This document shows positions 24,155 through 35,010 of a DNA stretch of 64,000 nucleotides, in pieces (within the stretch, counting starts at the first letter, position 1; each line of letters starts with the position of its first letter). The position numbers were made by a program, and so were the translations under genes. The stretch comes from Zychaea mexicana (lineage: Eukaryota > Mucoromycota > Mucoromycetes > Mucorales > Lichtheimiaceae). The notes under the pieces were generated by a model that was given only the letters and a program-made list of their open reading frames with translations, did not search any database and had not been told where the DNA came from. The stretch lies in assembly GCF_025766255.1 (NCBI RefSeq), contig NW_026516769.1:62001-126000 (forward strand), in the 5' to 3' direction.

Positions 24155-25876
24155 ATGACCGCCACTGTTAGCCAACCTGCTCAGAATGCAGCTACCGATG
24201 CCCCTGTCGAGAACGGCGCAAAGACCTCGGGCGGCATTCCATCACAGGACGTCGGCCTCATCTTTGTGCGCGAATATTATACATTTCTCAACAAGAATCC
24301 TCACAAACTGTATGGTTTTTACGGTAACGACTCGCTTATGGTGCGCGGTGACGAAGGCGAAGCAGCGCTGACAATCCGTGGTACAGAGGTAGATAGGAAA
24401 GAAAACACAAAAAGGGAGGAGGAAAAGGACAGACGAGTAGGAGAACAAGATGTCAAGGAAAAAGGAAAAGAGCACAAAAAGGGAAAAGAAAACTGAAAGG
24501 ATTGGTTGGATCAATAATAGGAAATTCGCAAAAAGATCGATGAATTGGGCTTTAACGATTGCCGAGTGCTCGTTACGCAAGTGGACAGCCAGGTGTCGGC
24601 AAGCAATGGTCTTCTCGTTCAGGTTTTGGGAGAAATGTGCAACACGAATGCGCCTGTTCAAAAGTTCAGTCAAACGTTCTTCCTAGCACCACAAACCAAT
24701 GGATTTTACGTACTCAACGATATCTTCCGCTGCCTGAAGGATGACGTGGAAATTGATTATTATACCTGCGATGAAAATAACAACAAGCAAACAACTACTA
24801 CACATCATCATCAGCAGCAGCAGCAGCAGCCAAAGGAAGTAGCACCAGCGGCAGTAGCAGAACAGCAACAGCAACAGCCAGAGACACCTTTGCCTGCATC
24901 GCAAACGTCAGCCGCATCCACTACTGCTCCGGCTAGTGCTGCACCCACTATTGCTACAACTGCCACTACCGTAACCACTACCGAGGCAGGAGAACTTGAC
25001 AGCACTGCAGCAACCACCTCATCCACGCCTGTCATTGAATCCGCTCAAACGCCCGTTGCTATTGCTGCTGAAGAGCCCAAGGAGCCAGAGGAAAAGCCAG
25101 CAGCACAAGCTCAGCAACAGCAAGAAGAAAAGATGAGCTCAGAGAAGAAGTCCAACACGCCACAAACATGGGCTAACTTGGCTGCAGCTAGAAACGAACC
25201 ACCAAAATGGGGAGGTGCTGCTGCAGCTGCTGCACCTGCTACTCCCGAACCCAAAGGATCATCTGCACCGTCGACTGCGCCACAGCAGCAACAGCAGCAG
25301 CAGCAACAGCAGCAATCGAAGCCCAAGAACCATGAGCATCGTGAGCCAGTGCCAAAAGGTTCGTTTTGCTATTTGATAAATTAAGCTGGAGCTGATTGAT
25401 TCATCCAGAAGAGAAGGGAGAGGTTGTTGGGAAAGTACGGAGGAGGAAAAGGGATTGATAGATCAGAGCTTGCTGACGCTTCCTACAAAATAACCGCTTT
25501 AATAAATGTAGAAGAAATGACCGAAGTGTTCTTGAAAAACACAAAGAACTTGACGGTGGAACAGGTCAAAGAAGTGTTTGGAGCCGAGTTTGGAGAGGTC
25601 AAGTCGGTGACGTTGAACCCACCACCACGCAACAATGGCTTTTTGAACTTTGCTGTGCCTGAATCATGCCAAAAGGCACTCGGCCAGCGCAAGGTGACCG
25701 TCGGTGAAACCACGGTACTCGTCGAGGAACGCCGTACGCCAACCAACAAGTTCAACCGTCAGAACGGGGGCCCTTATAGCGAGCGTAAATACCAGCAGAA
25801 CCAACATCGTCGCGGTGGTGGAGCACCTCGTGGCGGCGGTAACAAGTCTCGTGGAGGTGGAAACCAAAAGCAATAG
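24155..25876 (+). CDS. G3BP/Bre5-like NTF2-domain and RRM protein
   Basis: Exons 24155..24388, 24521..25358 and 25512..25876 give 478 aa. Residues ~30-150 form an NTF2-like domain: VGLIFVREYYTFLNKNP, HKLYGFYGNDS, LGFNDCRVLVTQVDSQ, FSQTFFLAPQTNGFYVLND. A Gln/Thr/Ala/Pro-rich disordered middle contains TPQTWANLAA. The C-terminal ~120 residues hold an RRM (EVFLKNTKNLTVEQVKEVF ... GFLNFAVPESC) and an RGG-type Gly/Arg tail. This is the architecture of G3BP in animals, Nxt3 in fission yeast and Bre5 in budding yeast: an RNA-binding stress-granule protein and Ubp3 deubiquitinase cofactor. The second intron uses a GTTCGT donor; a GTGAGC donor 20 bases upstream is an alternative that would drop a few residues. 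Confidence 0.85.
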
Positions 25877-26387
25877 TTTTCTTTTTCTTTTCACCTACTT
25901 GCCAATCTCTTTACGCCTCCCCCTCCCCTCCCCGACACACACACACACTCAATGCTTCTCTTCCTTTCGTTCTCCCTTTTTTTCCTTTCTACATATGCAC
26001 ACGTACCCAACCAAATCCATGATTGCTACATACATCACCCACCCTTCTTTTTCTCTGTTGACAACGAAACAACCATCAACACACTTACTCACTTACCAAT
26101 CCAACAAGACCACAACACGTGCGCACATACAAAATCAGACCAACACCAAAAAATAACAAAAAAAAAAAAGACCTATTCGAATCAAAAAGGACATAGCATA
26201 CACACCCACGCAGCAATCGATATTTCCTCTTTTTTTGTCTTCTCTTCTACTTAATACGTTACAGATCTGTAAAACCATTACACGAACCTTTCAAAAAAGA
26301 ATTTGCATACATGACAAGAAAATCTTTTGTTAATTGGAAGAAAAGGACACAACTGGTTTTTAATTTTGAGATTTAGTTTTCTATCAA
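25877..26387. other. Convergent intergenic spacer
   Basis: 3' flanks of two convergent genes. The plus strand is C/T-rich then A-rich (AAAAAAAAAAA near 26160). No gene is seen. Confidence 0.5.
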
Positions 26388-26640
26388 CTATTGCGCTTGA
26401 AAGGTAAACGGTGATGGGTCTTGAACGCTTTTATTGCTGCTACTACTGTTGCTACTGTTGATGAGGTTGGCGTTATCCACAGCATTGTTAGTTGCGCAGT
26501 AACAGTAGCAAGAGGGCCAACAATTTGAGTTGCCAATCGGAACAGTCGATGCTGCGTCGTAGTAATGGTAGTAGTACTGTGCAGCGTGCATGGGGCAATA
26601 CAAACATGCAGCTTCATCCTGTTGTAGCAGCTGTTGAGCT

Positions 26641-26682
<42 letters not shown>

Positions 26683-27203
26683 GTCAGTATGGCTGCCACC
26701 ATTCCTTGTTGCTGTTGTTGTTGGGTCGCTGAATACTGATACAAGTCCTGGCTGGTATCAGGCAGTGGCGGCGGCGTAAGTAGCATTGGTTCTTCATGGA
26801 GCATCGCCATGCTGTTCTGCTCCTGTAACCACTGGTTATGATAATCAATAGCAACTGAATGCTGATACCGCTGCTCCTGTTGCTGTAACAGTAGTAACTG
26901 CTGCTGCTGCTGTTGATCAGATTGCTGTTGGTGGTAATAGCTTTCCTCCTGCTGCAGCAACGTCCGTTGTCTCTTTTGTTTGGCGCGCCTGTTCTGAAAC
27001 CACGTCGTAACAGTCTTCTTTGGACATTGGAGTGTGCGTGCTAACCGATCAATCGTGTCTTGTTTGGGATTCGGCGCGTGCTGGTAGTTTGTCTCCAGGA
27101 TATGCTGTTCATCCATGGAAAATCGCCATCGTGACTTGATGGTGGGCGACCAGGACTCAATACTACTGGTATCATCGGAACCGTTGTTGTTGTTGTTGCT
27201 CAT
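26388..27203 (-). CDS. Homeodomain transcription factor, glutamine-rich
   Basis: Single exon, 271 aa from the first ATG at 27203. Residues ~23-79 form a homeodomain: WRFSMDEQHILETNYQ for helix 1, DTIDRLARTLQC for helix 2 and KKTVTTWFQNRRAKQKRQ for the recognition helix with the invariant WFQNRRAK. The rest is Gln-rich, with runs of 13-20 Gln coded by CAG/CAA repeats. It is nuclear and DNA-binding; its targets are unknown. A TATATATA element on the minus strand near 27473-27482 lies ~270 bp upstream and could be its TATA box with a long leader. Confidence 0.85.
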
Positions 27204-27565
27204 GCCTTGCCTTTGCAATGTAGCTCAGTGTCCAGTTGCACCAGTACACCTGATACAGAAATGGAACAGAAAAAGAACAATACTTTCTAGCTACTAGATG
27301 TTGTAGGGAAGGAAAATAGTCAATAAATAAAGAATCACGGCTAGAGCGTGCATAAATCAATTGTCTTTAGAGTGTGATTAAGTAGATGTTTTTCTCCTCA
27401 ATTCATGCTTTAAGAAAAACTGATGTTTTTTCTCCACCATCTCTGTGAAAAGTACAGGGGAAGCTATATATAACCCCAACAACTTGTTGTTCAAACAGAT
27501 AAAGAAGGAAGCAAGTACATGATGAATAGATGAGGAGTACGTTTATGATGGTGCTCTTAAATGTT
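27204..27565. other. Spacer upstream of the homeodomain gene
   Basis: 362 bp holding the promoter of the homeodomain gene and the 3' flank of the RING-CH gene. Apart from the TATA-like element nothing is seen. Confidence 0.45.
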
Positions 27566-28432
27566 TTATACTTTTGAGTTGCAAGACGATGGACGGACAT
27601 TGAGGATACGTGAGCTGACATGTTGCAGTAGACAAGCCCAGATCCAAGAGTAAAACAACAGGTATGTCCCCAGCGTCAATCCTATCAACGTGAGACACCA
27701 GCCTAGCAATGTCTTGCGAGCCCAGTTCTGGGTTCGTGTTGCTTTTGGCATTCGGAGCAGAGGTTCTAAATTTACATGGATGATGTCGTCGAGCATAGAA
27801 ATGGTTCGTTCTAGCCCAATCACGCCACACACGCCAACAATATAGACAAGGCCCAGGAGAGCTTCTCCCGCCGCACCCGTCGCATAATGGACTAGCTGTA
27901 ACCATTCCATGATCTGCTGCAACTCATGATCTTGCCATGTCTCGTCGCCATCCAACTTGGAGCCTGCTTCGTTCCCTAGCCCCAGCTTATCCAAGGCAGA
28001 TCCTAGCTGGGCAAGCCCAAAAATCAGACCCACGACCGATACAAGACTGAGCACATGCGTCATCAGGCAGACTGATCGGCTCATCAACAGGCGTAAAGGG
28101 GGCCGATAAATGTAGCCGCACAACTCGCAGTCTATTTCTTTCTTGGTGTAGCTTGTCAGGCATGTCAAATGGACCCTTTGTGGACAGGGGCAGGTTCGGA
28201 TGTGGTGCGGTCGGCTTTTGTGGATCAGATACGGCATGATGGGGAATAACGGTGGTCGTTTTCGTTTCTGCTGCTGGTTGTTGTCGCTGCTACTACTTCT
28301 ACTGTGAATGTTGTTGTTGCTGTTTGTGGTACTGCAGATGGGACATTGCCGTCGTTTATGGCTCGATCGTCGCTCTTGGATTGCATACGGTGGCGGGTTT
28401 AATAAGTCAGCTGGGGAGCCTGGATAGTGCAT
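27566..28432 (-). CDS. RING-CH (MARCH-type) membrane E3 ligase candidate
   Basis: Single exon, 288 aa. The zinc ligands follow the RING-variant order: CPIC at 30-33, then after a Ser/Asn/Lys-rich insert TCPCPQRVHLTCLTSY (C-x-C and H-x2-C), then DCELCGYIY. A long insert separates the first pair from the rest. At least three hydrophobic segments follow (LMTHVLSLVSVVGLIFGLAQL, ALLGLVYIVGVCGVIGL, LLGWCLTLIGLTLGTYLLF), as in MARCH ligases that ubiquitinate membrane proteins. An N-terminal PPPY could bind WW domains. Function is inferred from architecture. Confidence 0.7.
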   Translation of the reverse strand: MHYPGSPADLLNPPPYAIQERRSSHKRRQCPICSTTNSNNNIHSRSSSSDNNQQQKRKRPPLFPIMPYLIHKSRPHHIRTCPCPQRVHLTCLTSYTKKEIDCELCGYIYRPPLRLLMSRSVCLMTHVLSLVSVVGLIFGLAQLGSALDKLGLGNEAGSKLDGDETWQDHELQQIMEWLQLVHYATGAAGEALLGLVYIVGVCGVIGLERTISMLDDIIHVNLEPLLRMPKATRTQNWARKTLLGWCLTLIGLTLGTYLLFYSWIWACLLQHVSSRILNVRPSSCNSKV

Positions 28433-28876
28433 TATTTATCGCTGTAGTAGCTACTGGTGTAGAAGGATTAGACTAGTCTGCGTTGGAGGAAAGGGTTGAA
28501 GGCGGGTGAGGAAGGAGAAGAACGCACCAACAAAAGAGAAGGCAAGTGATAAAAGAGAAAGAGAGAAAGAGAAAGCTGATATGAAGTAAAGTTGGACAAA
28601 TGAAAAAATACCTGCTGCTGCCATTATTACAGCCAAACTGAAGTGCTACTACGTATGATCATGATGGCTTATTTCCAGTAGCATTAGGATAGGAGAAAAA
28701 AAGGTTTGCATTTCTGTTTTTTTTTCTCTCGCACACACTTTTGCTTTAAGGGGATCATCCCCCCACCCCTTCTTTTCTTTCCTGCCTGTATGTCTGTCTG
28801 CAGCAAGCATACATCGTTGTTATTTCAATCCTAAAATTAAGATTTTATTCATAAATTATCATTATTGTTCCTGCTG
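28433..28876. other. Spacer between RING-CH and LIM genes
   Basis: 444 bp with GA-rich and CT-rich runs; promoter of the RING-CH gene and 3' flank of the LIM gene. No gene is seen. Confidence 0.5.
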
Positions 28877-30642
28877 CTATTCACATGCAACCGTCTTTGC
28901 TGCTGCTGCTGTTGCCGTCGTGGTTGAAGTAGTATTGGCATCTTCTTTCTTCTTTACAAGCTAGTAGATAAAGTGTTAGCTCTACAGAAGACGAAGTCCA
29001 ATTCTAGAACACTGTTAGAAAGCTGCTTACAAGACATATCGTACACCAGGGATCCAGTCCACCTGTGGCACTGTTGTCATGCACCACAGCAGCCGAATCC
29101 AGCACTTTTGAACACCGACTGCAGGAGAGACACTTTTTATGCCATCGCGTGGCTCGGGGCCCTGGTTTTTCTTCGTGGACTGAGACGATTGTTTGTGTGC
29201 ACCCAGCACATATCTTACGCATGCCGAATTTTGGAAGTGGCCGTCCACGTCGACTCATGAGCGACGATGGTTTGACTATTGTTGCTGCTGCTGCTGCTAC
29301 TGTTGCCAAGGAACTACCACCGCCACTTGCTGTTCCCGTCGCCGAGGCAACTGTTGCTGTGCTAGCCGTACTCGTCGTAGGTGAAGCCGGTGACGAAGGT
29401 ATAGGTGAAGAAGTTTGACTGCTGGCTCGACTACCTCCACTGATGCTGCTTGGTGCAAGTGACAGCCGATCCATTGAATCGGCAATAGGAAATGAAGCTG
29501 GTGGTGGATGCAATTGCGGCACAATCTTGGTTTGTCGCGAGGCGAGCTGCAATTTATCGTTGGAGCACGATTGACAAAACACGGCGGTTTTTGCATCGGT
29601 ATATACACTGGAAGGCTGGAGCACTTTTTGGCAAGATGTGCAACGGAAACACTGAGTAATTCGTATTTTGTATATATCAAATGATGAGCTTTGCGTTTTC
29701 TGGCGATTTACTAAAGTGAAAATTATATGCTTACCTTGGGATGCATAGCCCTATTATGGATGACGATATAGGCATCCTTGATCTCGGTTGAGCAGCGCAA
29801 GCAGCTTTTGTTCATCATCATAGGCGAGCACTGAAAAAAAAAATTCCATGTTTAAGACGACTGAAGCAGAGGGGAGGAATTATGAATGAAGCAGAAACAG
29901 AGAAAGAAAAAAAATACCTTTGGATGGTAAATGCGGCTGGCATTATCAGTATAAAACGACGTATTATCAAACGGTTCGCGACAGTGTGCGCATTTCAGAC
30001 ATGCCCAGTGATACCTCGTTGAGCTATCAGGCAATCGTACAGTTTTTCCGGACAACGCCTTGTTGCATTCTGGACAGCATGGCTTTTTGTTATTTGCTGC
30101 TGTCGTTACTGTTATTTTAGTTGCAACAGGTGGACGTGGCGATGGCGCGATACGCTTATTGCTCTCCCACAGTGAAGACAGTGTTGGTCTTCGTGATCGA
30201 CTCAGTAGGGAGGATGAAGATGTGGTTGATGATACAGGTGATGAAGGGGTAGTGGTGGAGGAGTTATTGTCGTCGACAGGAGGTGGCGAAAGCAAGCTAT
30301 CAAGGCCCATAAAGCTTCCCAAATAACTAAGCAGGAAATCCATCAGTTCTCAACTCTCTCTCTCCCTCTATATCTCTTTCAATTCCATCGTTGAACAATT
30401 TACCTTGACTGCCACCGATCTATCTTGGGGGTATGTAGCGCAGACATTGATGGCGCTGATGTTTTTGCTATTCGGAATATTTTTAGTATTGCGTTTACCA
30501 AGTTCACTTGCTATTGATCGACACAAAATCATTAAATTCAAAGCAATGAGCAGTAGTTAGAGATCTTACATTGCAAAGGATTGCCGCATTTTGTGCATTT
30601 CTCTGCACGATTTAATTCACCACAGCGTTGACAATAAGTCAT
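28877..30642 (-). CDS. LIM-domain protein (paxillin-like)
   Basis: Exons 30642..30570, 30467..30404, 30326..29918, 29830..29735, 29651..29031 and 28960..28877 give 448 aa. It starts with a small cysteine motif (MTYCQRCGELNRAEKCTKCG) common at the N-terminus of fungal LIM proteins, then a DRWQS linker. LIM pairs follow: CCPECNKAL...HWACLKCAHC, CLRCSTEIKDAYIV...CFRCTSCQKVL...CQSC, and ICAGCTQTI...HKKCLSCSRCSK...CTIC, separated by a Ser/Thr/Ala-rich stretch. Such proteins are scaffolds at polarity or actin sites, as Pxl1. The splice acceptor of exon 3 lies inside a longer open frame; using it keeps DRWQS in phase with SYLGSF. The last exon adds a Lys/Glu then Thr/Ala tail. Confidence 0.8.
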
Positions 30643-32251
30643 GGTCTAAACTTTACTGTTTCTGATGGATGACGATGAAATGGATTTGCAAAAGTGGGTG
30701 AGCTCAGTTATATATGGAGAATGAACGATAAAAGAAAGAAAAAAGAGGATAATCGGTTTTATGGAGGCATTACGTTCGTGGTGAAATCGTACGCCATAGA
30801 GAGAATCGAGTGCAGTTTGAAATGAGTTTGCTTGTTGGAAGTAAAATACTGAAAAAAATAATTCGCTATGCATGTGTGCTATACCTACTACGCTCTTTTT
30901 TTTTAATAGAACAATGATAGAAATTCCAGCACTTTCCATATAATAGGTTTGCTCGCGTTTACCATTAGCATCCTGTTACTCCTACATAGATCCACTCTAT
31001 CTGAACTATATCGGCCCTCATATAGCATGTAATAGTAACAGATATAAGGGGTTAAAAAAGAAAATACAGTCATGGAAGACATTACTATTACTCATGTCCT
31101 CATCCACATCCCGCAACAGCATTTTCGGGATATTTGTATTTTCATATACACAATACAACCATTTTTATTATTGCAACCAGGACAGGACTGAGCTGTACCC
31201 TATATTCAAGGTATACTGACTAGCTTCCTCTGCGTCAATTAGATGCGTATAATTAACGCTTTCTCTTTGTTTCCACATCCTATATTCGTAATGTTATACG
31301 AGTGTAAAAAGCCAAGTTATAAGTACGTGCTATTTGAAAAAAGTAGGATATAGGTTAAGCTAAACCAGACATATACTTTACCATTTTCATGAGCTAGGAC
31401 CTGAATTATTGAGCTCAAAAAGACTATGTTAAAATAGTTACTTAACGTGCTTGAATACCTCACCCCAACCTTCAGACTTAATATAACAGCCGATATATGT
31501 ACGAGCTCATGTAGATAACTTTAGTATATTTTCTCCAAGGTCTGCCTAGATCCGACCTGTGCCTGAGGTTAACCCCATGGGTATTTTAGTCGTTTATACG
31601 CTGGCGCTTGTTGAAGAACATGGCAGAAGGAAATATAAATATCTTCATCGTACAATTGTCATTTCTTTGTGCTGATATGGTCTGGTCCGTTGGTGGCAAT
31701 AATACAGCGATCAAAGTAGACGGAGGACCAAAGATGAAGTCCACGGCTAATATTTTGTTTTTAATTATCAGTAAAATGAGATTAGTGCTGTTTATAGTCG
31801 AATTAGCTACTCCTGCTACTTTTTTGTTTCTTTTTTCGTCAATTTGCATAAAATAGCAGATACCTTCAGCAATGTAGCTTTTTTTTTTTGAAATATTGGC
31901 GGCCAGCCCAGCTTGTATTTCCAACGAACAATGTGTTCTGGTATCTGGTAAACAAACATCGGTCAAATACAGTTCGATCGGCATCTACAGTAATAGCGAC
32001 AACTTGCGGTCCATCAAAAAGCAGGGCAAATATATGCGGAAACGGTTCATCTTGACGGCAATCATGGACGTTTCTCCATAATCAAGTCATAGAATACTTA
32101 AGTATAATACTGTCATCGTCGTCATTCGTATATCAGTACAGTATAATGATAGCTTTATCAACAACATGGCAAAGTAATAACGGAGAATAAATCCTATTGC
32201 CTCTTTTAAATCATCTTTGAATTCATGCCAAAGTTACAGTACTATTCTCTA
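30643..32251. other. Gene-poor AT-rich interval
   Basis: 1.6 kb with no gene I can support. An ORF at 31984-31586 on the minus strand (132 codons) has no known motif and skewed composition. Confidence 0.5.
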
Positions 32252-32640
32252 AGACCATCTGCAGCGGTCGCTGTTAAGAACCTGTTATGTTAAATTTAAC
32301 AGTTTATTTAACGGTCAGACCTTGCATCGGTTGCTGTTAACGTCCTGTTATATTTAACAGCCTGAACAAAAACTGTTAAATTTAACAGTTTCTTGAATCG
32401 AAAAAAAGGACTTGAAAAATAAAGTTATATCTCACTTCATTCTTCGTTTCTATTCTTCAAAATGAACAACACTACTTTTAAATACACTTCCTCGTCTGAC
32501 GTTTCTGCCGCTGCCGCCCTGCGCAAGAGAAAGAGCAAAGCTTTTACTTGAACCAACGACGTGTAAAGTTAACAGCTTGGTAACAGTAACCGCTGCATGA
32601 AATGCCCTGTTAAGTTGTTACGCACTGTTAAGCGGGCTGC
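32252..32640. mobile_element. Cluster of direct and inverted terminal-type repeats (candidate non-autonomous transposon end)
   Basis: Two direct copies of a ~45-bp motif, beginning AGACC, then TGCA(g/t)CGGT and GCTGTTAA, lie at 32252-32302 and 32317-32360. An inverted partial copy lies at 32567-32597 and ends CCGCTGCA. The 16-bp palindrome CTGTTAAATTTAACAG is at 32373-32388, with a 14-bp version at 32288-32301. TGTTAA/TTAACA words recur to about 32634. A 29-codon ORF (ATG at 32462) sits between the inverted copies. The structure resembles the ends of a DNA transposon with subterminal transposase sites. I could not define target-site duplications, so class and exact borders are open. Confidence 0.5.
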
Positions 32641-32862
32641 TAAACTCTAGCCGTGTCTGATACAGATAGCCATGAAGCTCAAGCTGCTTCAGCAGAGTAG
32701 GTTAAAATTTATGGAAGACTGAATGAACCGGCGCCGATGACCTCACAGCATGTATGGCTCACCATATTCTCACATCCACTAATACACAAATTGATCCGCG
32801 ATTTGCCCTGGTTTTTCCGGCCCTCCGTCCTTCAGCTATGCGCACACCAGACAAGACCACCG

Positions 32863-33390
32863 CTATGATGTATCGCGCCAACGACCAACTTCAAGTCGAC
32901 TGGTCATTCGCTCACCTCTCAGCTGCAACTTTCTTACACCTAGGGTTTCCACACCAGTTGTTGCGGTAATGGTCGTAGTGTAGACTGCGTTCAGATACTG
33001 TCGGATCGCTCTTTGGAGCTCTTTGTAGGTCACGTCTTCTCGTGTTGGCAGAATGTTTTGCCACACTGGGGTGAGGCAGAGTTTATTCCGGTGCGTAGTG
33101 GATGGACGGAGCAGATATGGGCGTAGGTGGGTGAGAAGGGCATCATCAGGTAGATACTGAGCCCGATAGAGGAATTTGGCTTGGAGGATGGAAGTCCGTC
33201 TTTGCATGCTGGGCAACCTGGCCAAGTGTCGCATCACTTTCGTTTCCGAGCTGGGGTGTGCACCATAGATCTTGCGCAGACACTTGTTTTGCGTCCTGTT
33301 GATTTCCTTGAGTTGGGTTTTGGAAGCTTGCCAACGAGATGAAGGCTTCGATTGATAAGATGATGGACGATGGCCTTAAAGGCAAGGACA
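32863..33390 (-). mobile_element. Non-LTR (LINE-type) reverse transcriptase, C-terminal remnant
   Basis: Minus-strand frame from about 33340 to the TAG at 32863 reads LKEINRTQNKCLRKIYGAHP, then VMRHLARLPSMQRRTSILQA, KFLYRAQYLPDDALLTHL and on to RWRDTS. The Q-x3-LRKIYG block followed by a LP-M-R-R segment and FLYR..LPDDALL is characteristic of the region after the reverse transcriptase core in LINE-like elements of early-diverging fungi. The catalytic core is absent, consistent with 5' truncation. Another frame on the same strand (33481-33146) overlaps without known motif. Confidence 0.6.
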
Positions 33391-33769
33391 TAAGCCCTTT
33401 GGTCTCATAATCGAAGGCAAGTAGTGTTAGACTTTCATAACCCGTAACACATGCCAAGGATACAAAGATTGTTTTGAGCATAATCCTAACAGGTGAATAT
33501 AGGATTCAGGTGCACATTGTTAGGCATGAACCTAGTCTATTAAGCAACATATTGACTTGTGCCAATATCTGTATTCTTCATTCCCCGAGATCGCCACGAC
33601 TTCAATCCTTTACAATGCGGGGAAGATTTTTTTTACTCTTTTATGCGCCAGTTCAAGTGAAACGTTTAATTTAACGCTCAGCATTAATGCAGTCCTTGGT
33701 TTTGGCAAACGCTGATTGCTGCTTTGCTTTTCACTGTAAAATCAGGTCAAGCAGTTATGGAAGGCGGAT
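33391..33769. other. Spacer in repeat-rich region
   Basis: AT-rich sequence between the reverse transcriptase remnant and the zinc-finger remnant. Nothing recognisable beyond short TTAA-containing words. Confidence 0.4.
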
Positions 33770-34905
33770 AGTCGAGGTAATTAAAGCATTCATCGTTTGT
33801 GTTCCAATAGTCAATTTTTCTCCATCACCGGTGGTCAACACACATGGCCAGACATTCTCGTAATATGCCGTTGGAGGTGGTATAGTAGATCCATGCTGAT
33901 TGGACAGCTCGCGGTGAACATCCACTGAGCGAAGACGACAATAGGCTTCGAGAGTATTTACAAAAACGGCATGTCCAACTTTTTCAATTCACCAAGATGC
34001 ATCCAGCAAGAACTTGGGCACAGGCATATTAGATATTTGATATTAGGTGTGTGTTCCAGTCAGAATTTAGCATTTGACAGACTTGGTGATTGACTTCAAA
34101 ATATTGTCGTTGCACTAAGATATCGCGAAGGGGAGACGGATGGATTAAATGAGCAAATGATGTCGCCAGGATCTCGTCGGAGGAGCTTTTTCGCAGTTTT
34201 CGCTTTGCTGGAACAATCGGGTGGCAAGTGAACCGCTTGCCTGCCATGCGCTGGATGTTCACGGCGTCTGTGAAAGCGTTGTATTCTGCTTTCTGAGTCG
34301 ATTCGTTATCTTCAATCAGAGCTATCGATTCAATTTGCAATTTCCCAATTATCCACTCATTCTTAGACTTTTCGTCCTCACTGGCCTCCATGGATTGGCA
34401 AGCTTGGACAACTGCTTCAGCAAAAGAGTGACGTCGACTAGGATCAGGAGGGACCGGCAAAGAATCGTCATACGATGGGCAATCTGGCAAAGGAATATGC
34501 ACCACATCGTTTTCATCGTAAAGATCACGGTCGGGGGAGTCTGTTCAAAATAAAAGGAAAAGATTAGTGCGTGATGAGTCTTGCCTTCTTTGAAGCCGTA
34601 CCTTTATTGGTTTCACATTTCCCTCCAAGCCTCGTCAGATGCTTTCTGATCGCCGAGAGTGAAATAAAGGTTTTCGTGCAATATGGACACAATAGACGGT
34701 CCTCTTTCCGTTGAAGTTTGACACGTACATCATCTTATTAAAAAGACAAAAGTATTGAACTTATGCAATTCACCTCAAATGATATTTCATCTTACCTTTG
34801 TCTCTCTTGAATTTCACAACATACTCCAGTTGGTGATAGTCATTGACATGTTTGAGAAGTGCCTTTTGATCATCGAAGACAGAAGTACAGTTCTCATTTG
34901 TGCAC
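33770..34905 (-). pseudogene. Two-zinc-finger protein gene, 5'-truncated and broken
   Basis: Three exons can be read: about 34905..34796 (CTNENCTSVFDDQKALLKH...H, a C2H2 finger), 34733..34602 (LLCPYCTKTFISLSAIRKHL...C, a second finger), and 34540..34029 (170 codons, containing IPLPDCPSYDDSLP and RKLRKSSSDEILATSFAHL). No ATG or acceptor precedes the first finger before an in-frame TGA. After the TAA at 34029 the coding character resumes in another frame (VPKFLLDASW, stop, then GHAVFVNTLEAYCRLRSVDV to about 33770). So both ends are damaged. I infer a member of a repeated family, perhaps linked to a mobile element. Confidence 0.5.
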
Positions 34906-34928
34906 GGAACCAGGTCAGAATTAAGTCA

Positions 34929-35010
34929 TGTCCAGATAAGCGGGCATTCTGGACACCTTGTTTTTGTGCGTGTCCAGACAGGCAGGCATTCTGGACATCA
35001 GCGTGTCCAA
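34929..35010. repeat. 42-bp tandem repeat with inverted 8-bp arms
   Basis: TGTCCAGA and its inverse TCTGGACA flank an 11-bp loop at 34929-34955, and again, with the same spacing, at 34971-34997. A third TGTCCA begins at 35004. The unit period is 42 bp. It sits directly 5' of the zinc-finger remnant. Confidence 0.8.

Noticed and set aside
31586..31984. Minus-strand ORF of 132 codons
   Set aside because: Lies in repeat-rich AT DNA, has odd composition and no motif; longest-by-chance is a sufficient explanation.
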